From: an uncultured Lachnospiraceae bacterium
GTDB lineage: Bacteria; Bacillota; Clostridia; Lachnospirales; Lachnospiraceae
Assembly: GCA_949346185.1 (NCBI GenBank)
Contig: CASGVX010000106.1
Coordinates: 1-7,336 of the forward strand
DNA length: 7,336 nucleotides
Reading direction: 5' to 3'
Both the position numbers and the translations under genes were made by a program. Each line of letters begins with the position of its first letter. The stretch's first letter is position 1. Below are positions 1-5,155 of this stretch, one piece after another. Under the pieces are notes generated by a model. The model made no database searches. It was not told the origin of the DNA and saw nothing but the letters and a program-made list of their open reading frames with translations.

Positions 1-163
1 CTTAGGAACTGTTAAGAAATAAATCTTCACATTTTGCTTGCTGGAATCTCCATCTGCTGCGTTGTTGTCAGTCGCCGTAGCCCGCTACGACTTCCTCCTC
101 CGCCTTGCAGATGAAAATTCCAGCTTACGCAAAATGCAAAGTTATTTTTTAACAGTCCCTTAG
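1..163. repeat. Large imperfect palindromic intergenic repeat (MITE-like)
   Basis: The two halves are inverted copies of each other. The left end (1-15) pairs with 149-163 with two mismatches. The similarity continues inward through an 'attttgc' block, a 'gctggaat' block and a 'catctgc' block on each side. The centre at 76-89 is a perfect inverted repeat, cgtagc-cc-gctacg. I see no reading frame inside it that looks like a protein. Each arm is about 80 nt, so the transcript would fold into one long hairpin. It resembles the non-coding palindromic repeats scattered between genes in gut Clostridia, but that assignment is from memory. The outer end may lie beyond the left edge of the window, and I cannot see a target-site duplication. 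Confidence 0.75.
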
Positions 164-203
164 AGTGCGCAGTGGCGAAGAATATTAATGCTTGCATGGG
201 AAC

Positions 204-217
204 GGCTGTGAATAGTA
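204..217. repeat. Lone 14-bp copy of the end of the 3551-3640 palindrome
   Basis: The 14 bases ggctgtgaatagta are the exact reverse complement of 3553-3566, which is the left end of the palindromic element between rqcP and yabP. No matching partner arm is visible within about 100 bases on either side. It could be the remnant of a degraded copy or a solo terminus. It sits in the leader of the DUF255 gene. Chance is possible but unlikely for a 14-mer in a window this small. Confidence 0.45.
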
Positions 218-261
218 TTGGCTGGGAATAGGTACAATGAAAATATGGAATGAGTATGAGA

Positions 262-272
262 GAGGAGAGGGG
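262..272 (+). promoter_or_regulatory. Shine-Dalgarno site that sets the DUF255 start
   Basis: The purine run gaggagagggg lies about 6 nt before the ATG at 279. The upstream in-frame ATG at 237 has no such site, and the 14 extra residues it would add precede the conserved beginning of the family, so 279 is preferred. Confidence 0.7.
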
Positions 273-278
273 AAATAT

Positions 279-2237
279 ATGAGCAACCGTTTAAAGGGGG
301 AGAGCAGCCCTTATCTGCAGCAGCATGCAGACAATCCGGTGGATTGGTATCCTTGGTGCCAGGAAGCATTTGACCGGGCGGAGCGGGAGGGAAAACCTAT
401 TTTTTTAAGCATTGGGTATAGCACCTGCCATTGGTGCCATGTGATGGCCAGAGAGAGTTTTGAAGATGCAGGAATTGCGGAAATATTAAATAGAAGCTTT
501 ATATGCGTAAAAGTGGACAGGGAGGAGCGTCCTGACATTGACAGCGTGTATATGGCAGTGTGTCAGGCCTTTACCGGGCGGGGAGGGTGGCCCATGAGCA
601 TTTTTATGACGGCAGAACAGAAGCCCTTTTTTGCCGGGACATATTATCCGGCTCATACCAATCAGGGGATGATTGGCTTTTTTGAACTTTTGCAGACGGT
701 GGAAGAGAGGTGGAGGGATGGCAGGGAATCCCTATATTCTACCGCAGATGAAATCTGTTCCTCATTGAACAGGACGCAATCACCATGGGAGGCTGGGAAA
801 AGCCAGCTTCTCCCAGAACTCACGCAGCAAGCGAAGGAGGCGCTTCAAGAATCTTTTGACCCGGATTGGGGAGGGTTCGGTTCGGCTCCGAAATTTCCTT
901 CTGCCCATAATCTCCTGTTTCTAATGATTTATTGGAAACTGCAAGAGCATGAGAGTGCCAAGGATACTATTCTTGGCATGGTGGAAAAAACCTTGGATGG
1001 CATGCGGCGAGGTGGGATTTTCGACCAGATTGGCTTTGGATTCTCCCGATATTCCACGGATCGTTTTTTTCTTGCTCCTCATTTTGAAAAGATGCTGTAT
1101 GACAATGCCTTGCTGATGATGGCCTATAGCGTGGCTTATCATGTGACGGGAAAGAAGGCGTATCTCCATACGGCGGAAGAAACAGCTCAGTATCTGTTGC
1201 GGGAAATGTCTGATGGAGAGGGCGGATTCTTTTCGGCGCAGGATGCAGACAGTGACGGGGAGGAGGGGAAATTCTATCTGTGGAAGGAGGAGGATATTTG
1301 CTCCGTATTAGGAGAAGAGAGAGGCGGGGCATTCTGCAAGTATTATGATGTGAGCCCTGAGGGGAATTTTCATGGAAAAAATATTCCCAACCTTTTGAAT
1401 GGAAATGATATCGCAGATGATTTTGAAGAGGAGAGGGAAAAACTGTATCTGTACCGCAGAGAACGGGAACATCTTCATTTGGATGACAAGATACTAACTT
1501 CTTGGAATGCCTTGGCGGTTTGTGGGATGGCGATGCTGTATCGCGTCAGTGGAAACGATCAGTATCTTATGGCAGCGGAAAATGCGATGCAATTCATTGA
1601 AAATCATTTGACCGAGGGGACGCAGATATTTGTAGGATGCCGCAATGGGAAGGCGTTTGTAAATGGTTTTCTGGAGGAGTACGCTTATGGTGCGGCGGCG
1701 TTTCTCTTCCTATACGATGTGACTGCAAGGGAATCCTATCTACGCCGGGCGATGGAGATATGCCAGGAGGCGCAGGAGCAGTTTGCAGATGAAAGGGGAG
1801 GGTATTTTCTCTATGGTTCTCGGAATGGAGACTTGATAACAAGGCCGAAGGAAACCTATGACGGGGCAATGCCCAGTGGAAACTCCGTGATGGCATATTG
1901 CTTAGTCAGGCTTGCTAAGATTACTGGGAAGGATGAGGATGTCCAGAGGGCAGAAAGACAGTTGCAGTGGATGTCAGGCGAGGCAAAGGAATATCCGTCA
2001 GGGCATTGTCTTTTTTTGTCGGCGGTTCTTTTATGGATGGCGCCAGATCAGAGAATTACTGTGGTGCTGGGGGAGGGAGACTGCGTTGGAGGGATTCTGA
2101 GAAATATGCCCCTCCTTGCCCAGGTACGGATCTTAGAGCAGGAAACGCCGGAATATGGGCGGTTAAATGGAAAGACCACATACTATGTTTGCAGGGATCA
2201 TGTATGCCTGCCGTCAGACAATCATATTCCAAGATAA
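279..2237 (+). CDS. Thioredoxin domain-containing protein, DUF255 / YyaL (SSP411, spermatogenesis-associated protein 20-like) family
   Basis: The protein is 652 residues, the usual size for this family, and belongs with B. subtilis YyaL and animal SPATA20. Residues 1 to about 165 form the thioredoxin-like DUF255 domain. It opens with the conserved NRLKGESSPYLQQHADNPVDW segment and carries a C50-H-W-C53 redox-type motif in STCHWCHVM. The rest is an (alpha/alpha)6-barrel like those of the six-hairpin glycosidase and N-acylglucosamine epimerase superfamily. Its conserved blocks are WGGFGSAPKFP (197-207), GGIFDQIGFGFSRYSTD (245-261), HFEKMLYDN (268-276), DADSDGEEGKFYLW (322-335), DDKILTSWNAL (402-412) and AMPSGNS (530-536). 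No signal peptide or membrane segment is visible, so it is probably cytoplasmic. The biochemical role of the family is not established; a thiol-redox or carbohydrate-related function is inference. It appears monocistronic, with a terminator at 2294. A TACAAT at 233-238 could be a -10 box, but I see no matching -35. Confidence 0.93.
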   Translation: MSNRLKGESSPYLQQHADNPVDWYPWCQEAFDRAEREGKPIFLSIGYSTCHWCHVMARESFEDAGIAEILNRSFICVKVDREERPDIDSVYMAVCQAFTGRGGWPMSIFMTAEQKPFFAGTYYPAHTNQGMIGFFELLQTVEERWRDGRESLYSTADEICSSLNRTQSPWEAGKSQLLPELTQQAKEALQESFDPDWGGFGSAPKFPSAHNLLFLMIYWKLQEHESAKDTILGMVEKTLDGMRRGGIFDQIGFGFSRYSTDRFFLAPHFEKMLYDNALLMMAYSVAYHVTGKKAYLHTAEETAQYLLREMSDGEGGFFSAQDADSDGEEGKFYLWKEEDICSVLGEERGGAFCKYYDVSPEGNFHGKNIPNLLNGNDIADDFEEEREKLYLYRREREHLHLDDKILTSWNALAVCGMAMLYRVSGNDQYLMAAENAMQFIENHLTEGTQIFVGCRNGKAFVNGFLEEYAYGAAAFLFLYDVTARESYLRRAMEICQEAQEQFADERGGYFLYGSRNGDLITRPKETYDGAMPSGNSVMAYCLVRLAKITGKDEDVQRAERQLQWMSGEAKEYPSGHCLFLSAVLLWMAPDQRITVVLGEGDCVGGILRNMPLLAQVRILEQETPEYGRLNGKTTYYVCRDHVCLPSDNHIPR

Positions 2238-2285
2238 TCAGCTGTTACTGTTCCCAGTCGATTGTGAGAAAAGGATAAAAACCTG

Positions 2286-2313
2286 TTGACAGAAAAAACC
2301 TCTTTGCTATAAT
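2286..2313 (+). promoter_or_regulatory. Consensus sigma-A promoter for the Hpt gene, nested in a terminator
   Basis: The -35 box TTGACA is at 2286-2291 and the -10 box TATAAT at 2308-2313, with a 16-bp spacer. A TG one base before the -10 gives an extended -10 (TGcTATAAT). Both hexamers match consensus perfectly. Transcription should begin near 2320, about 40 bases before the Hpt start. The -10 box occupies the first six bases of the loop of the terminator hairpin at 2294-2331. Confidence 0.8.
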
Positions 2314-2331
2314 CAAGGCAAAGAGGTTTTT
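2294..2331 (+). terminator. Intrinsic terminator hairpin of the DUF255 gene
   Basis: A perfect 14-bp stem pairs 2294-2307 (aaaaacctctttgc) with 2318-2331 (gcaaagaggttttt) around a 10-nt loop. The right arm ends in a run of five T. The matching A-run at the left end would make it work in both directions. It lies 57 bases after the DUF255 stop. A transcript starting at the nested promoter would begin inside the right arm and so could not form this hairpin. Confidence 0.75.
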
Positions 2332-2358
2332 GTCTGATGGGCGGCTTTTAGAGAAGGG

Positions 2359-2721
2359 ATGAATGGTGGAGAAATGGATGGCAGAATAGAGATGCTGAGG
2401 GAATTGGGGAGCGATGTAGATGATGCTATGGAGCGTTTTTTGGATGATGATGGCTTTTATTTGGAATGCTTGGAGCAGGTGCTTTATGATGATAATTTTG
2501 AAAGGCTGAAGATTGCTTTGGAAAATCATCAGATACAAGAAGCATTTGATTGTGCGCATACCCTGAAAGGCTTGGTGGCGAATCTTGGTCTTACTTCTCT
2601 GGACGAGAAATTGGAGGAGGTGGTGGAGCCCCTGAGAGAGGGAAAAGATGCCGGATTGACAGAAAAATATCAGGAAATTATGGGGGAACGAGAAAAATAT
2701 GTAGATGCTATTGCGAAATAA
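2359..2721 (+). CDS. Histidine-containing phosphotransfer (Hpt) domain protein
   Basis: This 120-residue protein is a single Hpt domain, which in phosphorelays accepts a phosphoryl group on a histidine from one receiver domain and passes it to another. The signature is AHTLKGLVANLG at residues 66-77; H67 is the expected phosphorylated histidine, with K70 and G71 in their usual places. The rest is predicted all-helical and acidic, as expected for a four-helix bundle, with no membrane segment. No kinase or response regulator is next to it, so its partners must be encoded elsewhere. The start is uncertain: the ATG at 2359 has a purine run directly abutting it, and the in-frame ATG at 2374 has GGTGGAG only 2 nt away. 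Neither choice affects the domain. It has its own promoter, and a further promoter separates it from the HU gene. Confidence 0.85.
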   Translation: MNGGEMDGRIEMLRELGSDVDDAMERFLDDDGFYLECLEQVLYDDNFERLKIALENHQIQEAFDCAHTLKGLVANLGLTSLDEKLEEVVEPLREGKDAGLTEKYQEIMGEREKYVDAIAK

Positions 2722-2762
2722 TTATAATTGTACATAAAAATGTAAAGAATTACCGAAAAACC

Positions 2763-2791
2763 TTGACAAATGCCCGAAATGAGGGTATAAA
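2763..2791 (+). promoter_or_regulatory. Sigma-A promoter of the HU gene
   Basis: The -35 box TTGACA (2763-2768) and -10 box TATAAA (2786-2791) are separated by the optimal 17 bp. The predicted transcription start is near 2798, giving a leader of about 40 nt before the HU start. The near-consensus boxes fit the abundant expression expected of HU. Confidence 0.8.
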
Positions 2792-2838
2792 TAGACATGT
2801 AACATTTTACGGAAATATAAATTGAGGAGGATTTATCC

Positions 2839-3111
2839 ATGAACAAGACAGAGTTGGTCGCAGCGATTGCTGAGAATGCAGAACTTTCCAAGAAAGATTC
2901 CGAGAAGGCATTAAAGGCATTTATCGATGTTGTTACAAATGAATTAAAAAAAGGTGAGAAGATCCAGTTAGTTGGTTTTGGTACTTTTGAAGTGATTGAG
3001 AGAGCAGCGAGAGAGGGAAGGAATCCTCTGACAGGGGACAAGATGCAGATTAAGGCTTCCAAGGCTCCTAAGTTTAAGGCTGGCAAGGCTTTAAAGGATG
3101 CTGTAAACTAA
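2839..3111 (+). CDS. hup: HU family DNA-binding protein
   Basis: This 90-residue protein has the full length of bacterial HU, a small histone-like protein that dimerises, bends DNA and compacts the nucleoid. It begins MNKTELVAAIAE. The family signature VGFGTFEVIERAAREGRNP runs from residue 45 to 63, with P63 of the RNP tip being the residue that normally intercalates into the DNA minor groove. The C-terminal helix ends KAGKALKDAVN. The ribosome site GAGGAGG (2824-2830) is 8 nt before the ATG. It is a single-gene unit, with its own promoter at 2763 and a strong terminator at 3133. HU is also upstream of the rqcP (yabO) gene in many Clostridia, so the position is as expected. Confidence 0.97.
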   Translation: MNKTELVAAIAENAELSKKDSEKALKAFIDVVTNELKKGEKIQLVGFGTFEVIERAAREGRNPLTGDKMQIKASKAPKFKAGKALKDAVN

Positions 3112-3132
3112 GAGTTATCACATCAGAATTTT

Positions 3133-3168
3133 GAGGTTGTCCCAGTAGGCTAGGGACAACCTCTTTTT
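3133..3168 (+). terminator. Intrinsic terminator of the HU gene
   Basis: A perfect 11-bp stem pairs gaggttgtccc (3133-3143) with gggacaacctc (3153-3163) around a 9-nt loop. It is followed immediately by TTTTT (3164-3168). It starts 22 bases after the HU stop codon. This is the strongest terminator in the window. Confidence 0.92.
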
Positions 3169-3196
3169 GGCTATTCCTATTCATGGCCGGAACTTC

Positions 3197-3241
3197 CGTT
3201 CCATTCAAAGCAATAGAATGGTTGCCGGGGAATGGGAACGG
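3197..3241 (+). promoter_or_regulatory. Inverted repeats with two alternative pairings upstream of rqcP
   Basis: CCATTC at 3201-3206 can pair with GAATGG at 3216-3221 to give a small hairpin. Alternatively, the longer arm ccgttccattc... at 3197-3206 can pair with gaatgggaacgg at 3230-3241, apart from one bulged g. The two foldings exclude each other. No T-run follows, so it is not a terminator. It may be a leader structure of rqcP, but it matches no riboswitch or T-box family that I recognise. Confidence 0.3.
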
Positions 3242-3280
3242 TTCAATGCTGCAGTTTTATAGAAAGGTATGGGGATTGAT

Positions 3281-3520
3281 ATGAGGCTAGATAAATATTT
3301 GAAGGTATCCCGGCTGATTAAGCGCCGGCCGGTGGCAAATGAGGCATGCGATGCAGGAAGAATTACTGTGAATGGAAAGGTGGCGAAGGCATCTCTCAAT
3401 GTGAAAGTGGGTGATGTGATTGAGATTTCTTTTGGGGACAAGCTGGTGAAAGTGGAGGTGCTTAGCGTCCAGGAGACCTATAATAAAGAAGAGGCAAAAG
3501 AATTATATAAAGTGTTATAA
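3281..3520 (+). CDS. rqcP: RqcP (YabO), S4-domain RNA-binding ribosome quality-control protein
   Basis: This 79-residue protein is essentially one S4 RNA-binding domain. In Firmicutes, RqcP (formerly YabO; Hsp15-like) works with RqcH on stalled 50S subunits to add poly-alanine tails to incomplete peptides. The start MRLDKYLKVSRLIKRR (1-16) is almost the same as B. subtilis RqcP. It is followed by the S4 core AGRITVNGKVAKAS (25-38) and VGDVIEISFG (43-52). The ATG at 3281 is preferred over the in-frame ATG at 3269 because the family begins MRLDK and GGGGA at 3271-3275 lies 5 nt upstream. It is the first gene of the rqcP-yabP-yabQ-divIC block. I do not see a clear promoter in the 110 bases between it and the HU terminator. 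Confidence 0.93.
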   Translation: MRLDKYLKVSRLIKRRPVANEACDAGRITVNGKVAKASLNVKVGDVIEISFGDKLVKVEVLSVQETYNKEEAKELYKVL

Positions 3521-3521
3521 T
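3513..3521 (+). promoter_or_regulatory. Possible extended -10 promoter at the end of rqcP
   Basis: TGtTATAAT overlaps the rqcP stop region and is a perfect extended -10 element. No good -35 box is present 17 bp upstream. If active, it would transcribe the palindrome at 3551-3640 and then yabP-yabQ. In B. subtilis the yabP-yabQ genes are sporulation genes under sigma-E, and I could not find a convincing sigma-E site here. Confidence 0.3.
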
Positions 3522-3550
3522 AACAAAAACTTTCTCATATATTATATTAG

Positions 3551-3640
3551 GTTACTATTCACAGCCATAGAGAAGAAAATGTACCGTTTCGTCAAGCTTG
3601 CTTGCGAGAAACTGCGAGTTTCTTGTCTGCGAATAGTAAC
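3551..3640. repeat. Palindromic element between rqcP and yabP
   Basis: The ends are a perfect 10-bp inverted repeat: gttactattc (3551-3560) and gaatagtaac (3631-3640). The arms continue to match inward with gaps (acagcca against the complement of tgtctgc, then two agaaa / gtttc blocks), reaching a centre at caagc-tt-gcttg (3593-3604). A separate strong local hairpin, AGAAACT-gcg-AGTTTCT, is at 3607-3623. No reading frame inside looks like a protein; an open frame from 3602 into yabP is an artefact of this repeat. The size and structure suggest a short non-autonomous mobile element or a dispersed hairpin repeat. It is unrelated in sequence to the palindrome at 1-163. Confidence 0.65.
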
Positions 3641-3672
3641 TGTAACTGCTGTACTGGCAAGCGCAATAATAT

Positions 3673-3678
3673 AGGAGG
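3673..3678 (+). promoter_or_regulatory. Shine-Dalgarno site that sets the yabP start
   Basis: AGGAGG lies 10 nt before the ATG at 3689, separated by a T-rich spacer. An in-frame ATG at 3602 would add 29 residues encoded by the upstream palindrome and has no ribosome site, so it is rejected. Confidence 0.85.
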
Positions 3679-3688
3679 AAGTTTTTTT

Positions 3689-3982
3689 ATGGAAGTATAT
3701 GAGGAGAAAAGAAAAACCGGTGTACACAAAGTATATCTGAATGCAAGGAAGACGGCGGCTCTGTCCGGCGTGCGGGATGTGCTGTCTTTTGATGCCAAGG
3801 AGGTATATTTGGAGACGGAGCAGGGGATTTTGCTGATCCGTGGTGATGAGCTCCATGTCAGCAGACTATCCTTGGAGAAGGGGGAAGTGGATGTGGATGG
3901 CAGAATTGACAGCTTTGCCTACTCAGATAGAGAAGAGGTACAGAAAAAAGCAGGTTCCTTTTTGGGGAGGATGTTTCAGTGA
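3689..3982 (+). CDS. yabP: Sporulation protein YabP
   Basis: This 97-residue protein is close to the 100 residues of B. subtilis YabP. It belongs to the YabP/YqfC family of small sporulation proteins, made in the mother cell and linked to spore envelope assembly. The family pattern is clear: LSGVRDVLSFDAKEVYLETEQG (25-46, quoted in part), LLIRGDELHVSRLSLEKGEV (48-67) and the end segment VDGRIDSFAYSD (69-80). There is no signal peptide or membrane span. It overlaps yabQ by 4 nt, so the two are probably translationally coupled, and YabP probably acts with the membrane protein YabQ. Confidence 0.95.
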   Translation: MEVYEEKRKTGVHKVYLNARKTAALSGVRDVLSFDAKEVYLETEQGILLIRGDELHVSRLSLEKGEVDVDGRIDSFAYSDREEVQKKAGSFLGRMFQ

Positions 3983-4500
3983 GTGAAATTATCATCGGGC
4001 AGGTGCGATTCCTGCTGATGACGTCATTGCTTGGGATGGCCCTGATGGGTGCATATGATGTCTGCCGTTTTTTGCGTTGGATGATTCCCCATCATGGGAT
4101 TGTGGTAGCGCTGGAAGATGTTCTTTTCTGGGTGGCAGCATCTGTTCCAGCGTATGGCATGTTCTTCATATATAATAATGGAGAAATTCGCTGGTATGGT
4201 GCTTTGGCGGTTTTTTTGGGAGGGGCATTGTACGAGTGGGGGATTAGCAAGCCTGTGCGGCAGCTGGGAGACCGGTATCTGAGCAGGCCCAAGAGGAAGG
4301 TCGCTGGATTTCTGGGGCGAGGCATAAGGAAATGTACGGAGGGGATGAAGAGGGGGGTGAAGAAAATATATTCTGCCGGAATGGAGAAAAGGGAAGGGCA
4401 GGGCCAAGAGGATGGGAAATTAGATGAAAAATCGGAAAAAAGTGTGGGAAAAGATGTGAGAAAAAGAAGAAAAAAGATGCAGGATAAAAGGAAAATCTAG
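3979..4500 (+). CDS. yabQ: Spore cortex biosynthesis protein YabQ
   Basis: This 173-residue integral membrane protein matches the YabQ family, which is needed for spore cortex formation and localises to the membranes surrounding the forespore. It uses a GTG start (3979) that overlaps the yabP TGA by 4 nt, with GGGGAGG (3964-3970) 8 nt upstream. Hydrophobic segments lie at about 8-31, 42-65 and 72-90. The DVCRFLR motif (27-33) follows the first segment, and LEDVLFW (45-51) is in the second; both are typical of the family. The tail from about 100 to 173 is highly basic and lysine-rich, ending in KRRKKMQDKRKI; this part is low in complexity and probably disordered. B. subtilis YabQ is somewhat longer. 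The stop codon lies within an 8-bp inverted repeat (4495-4502 with 4535-4542). Confidence 0.93.
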   Translation: MSEIIIGQVRFLLMTSLLGMALMGAYDVCRFLRWMIPHHGIVVALEDVLFWVAASVPAYGMFFIYNNGEIRWYGALAVFLGGALYEWGISKPVRQLGDRYLSRPKRKVAGFLGRGIRKCTEGMKRGVKKIYSAGMEKREGQGQEDGKLDEKSEKSVGKDVRKRRKKMQDKRKI

Positions 4501-4584
4501 TTGCAAAAATAATGAAAATAGTATATAGTAAAATAACTAGATGAAATGTGCGGAAAGTCTTATTTTATTAGGATTAGGGAGGGA

Positions 4585-4611
4585 TTGGAAGAAAGCGTTT
4601 TTTGGTACAAT
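4585..4611 (+). promoter_or_regulatory. Probable sigma-A promoter of divIC
   Basis: A -10 box TACAAT (4606-4611) is preceded by TGg, making an extended -10. A weak -35 TTGGAA (4585-4590) lies 15 bp upstream, which is shorter than ideal. It would start transcription near 4618, about 50 bases before divIC. It would let the division gene be expressed in vegetative growth independently of the sporulation genes upstream. Confidence 0.5.
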
Positions 4612-4668
4612 ATATAGTGTTTGAGAACGTGATGGATACCATATATTGCAAAAAATCGGGGAAGGTTG

Positions 4669-4974
4669 GTGAGGAATTTGCATAGGCGGCGAAAGCGGCT
4701 AAGCCGGGCTACCATTTTTGGTGTCATCGTTCTTACAATTACGCTGTGCGGGGTACTGGGGTATCGCCAGAGCGTGCTGAAGTCCGAGGGTAAAGAGTAT
4801 TCCAGCCAGTTGAAGGAACTGCAGCGGCAGAAGAAGAAACTGGCGGAGGATCAGAAGAACTTGGAGAAGTTTCGAGATTATGTAAAGACGGACGAGTATG
4901 CCGAAGAGGTGGCGAGAGAAAAGTTCGGATTGGTCTACAAGGATGAAATTATTTTTGAACCTGAGAAGAAGTAA
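4669..4974 (+). CDS. divIC: Septum formation initiator protein DivIC (FtsB/DivIC family)
   Basis: This protein of about 101 residues has the layout of DivIC, a bitopic membrane protein of the division septum that works with FtsL and DivIB. A short basic cytoplasmic tail (1-13, RRRKR) is followed by one membrane segment (about 14-31). A coiled coil rich in K, E and Q follows (about 33-70). The conserved end EYAEEVAREKFGLVYKDEIIF (77-96) is characteristic of the FtsB/DivIC family. There is no ATG start. The GTG at 4669 is preferred, with GGGGA at 4658-4662 about 6 nt upstream; the TTG at 4666 is the alternative and differs by one residue. Its position after yabQ matches Bacillus, where the order is also yabP-yabQ-divIC. 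In B. subtilis, yabR and spoIIE follow; here they do not. Confidence 0.92.
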   Translation: MRNLHRRRKRLSRATIFGVIVLTITLCGVLGYRQSVLKSEGKEYSSQLKELQRQKKKLAEDQKNLEKFRDYVKTDEYAEEVAREKFGLVYKDEIIFEPEKK

Positions 4975-5014
4975 AGTTTATTCTGAATATGGGAATGAAT
5001 TTTGCTTCTTTTTT
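4964..5014 (+). terminator. Long AT-rich hairpin terminator overlapping the divIC stop codon
   Basis: An unbroken 20-bp helix can form between 4964-4983 and 4993-5012, including four G-T (G-U) wobble pairs, around a 9-nt loop. It ends in the run TTTTTT (5009-5014). The left arm includes the last divIC codons and the TAA stop (4972-4974). The stem is AT-rich and so moderate in strength. A new promoter lies about 50 bases downstream, which supports termination here. Confidence 0.55.
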
Positions 5015-5062
5015 GATGGATAGGAAGCAGTGCCACAGCATGATGGTTTCAGACAAGAATTA

Positions 5063-5091
5063 TTTACAAATAAATTTATTTCATGTACAAT
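5063..5091 (+). promoter_or_regulatory. Sigma-A promoter of the zinc-ribbon/TPM operon
   Basis: The -35 box TTTACA (5063-5068) and -10 box TACAAT (5086-5091) are separated by exactly 17 bp, and each hexamer differs from consensus at one base. The expected transcription start is near 5098, about 58 bases before the ATG. The open frame that continues upstream to 5030 overlaps this promoter and has no ribosome site, so it is not translated. Confidence 0.7.
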
Positions 5092-5142
5092 GAATGCAGC
5101 TGCCTTTATGGCTGCGAATAATAGATGCAATTTAATGAATAG

Positions 5143-5150
5143 AAGGAGGG
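5143..5150 (+). promoter_or_regulatory. Shine-Dalgarno site that sets the zinc-ribbon gene start
   Basis: AAGGAGGG lies 5 nt before the ATG at 5156, right where the zinc-ribbon homology begins. The in-frame ATG at 5030 and those between lack a comparable site. Confidence 0.85.
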
Positions 5151-5155
5151 CTTCT

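Noticed and set aside
967..1332. Minus-strand open frame of 121 codons inside the DUF255 gene
   Set aside because: It is the antisense shadow of a well-conserved gene, with low-complexity proline/serine-rich translation and no ribosome site.
2550..2825. Second forward frame overlapping Hpt and the HU promoter
   Set aside because: It reads through the HU promoter and leader and has no family features; the Hpt frame explains the sequence.
3602..3688. N-terminal extension of yabP by 29 residues from the ATG at 3602
   Set aside because: The extension is encoded by the palindromic repeat, lacks a ribosome site and is absent from the YabP family, whereas 3689 has AGGAGG upstream.
4495..4542. 8-bp inverted repeat (atctagtt / aactagat) around the yabQ stop as a terminator
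   Set aside because: The loop is about 32 nt, no inner pairing extends the stem, and no T-run follows. It could be chance in AT-rich DNA.
5085..5124. Third copy of the 3551-3640 palindrome, from the similarity of gctgcgaata (5111-5120) to its right end
   Set aside because: Only about nine bases match, the inverted partner end is missing, and the region is explained by a promoter and leader.
5030..5155. N-terminal extension of the zinc-ribbon protein by 42 residues
   Set aside because: It overlaps a good promoter at 5063-5091, has no ribosome site, and the family homology begins at the ATG at 5156.
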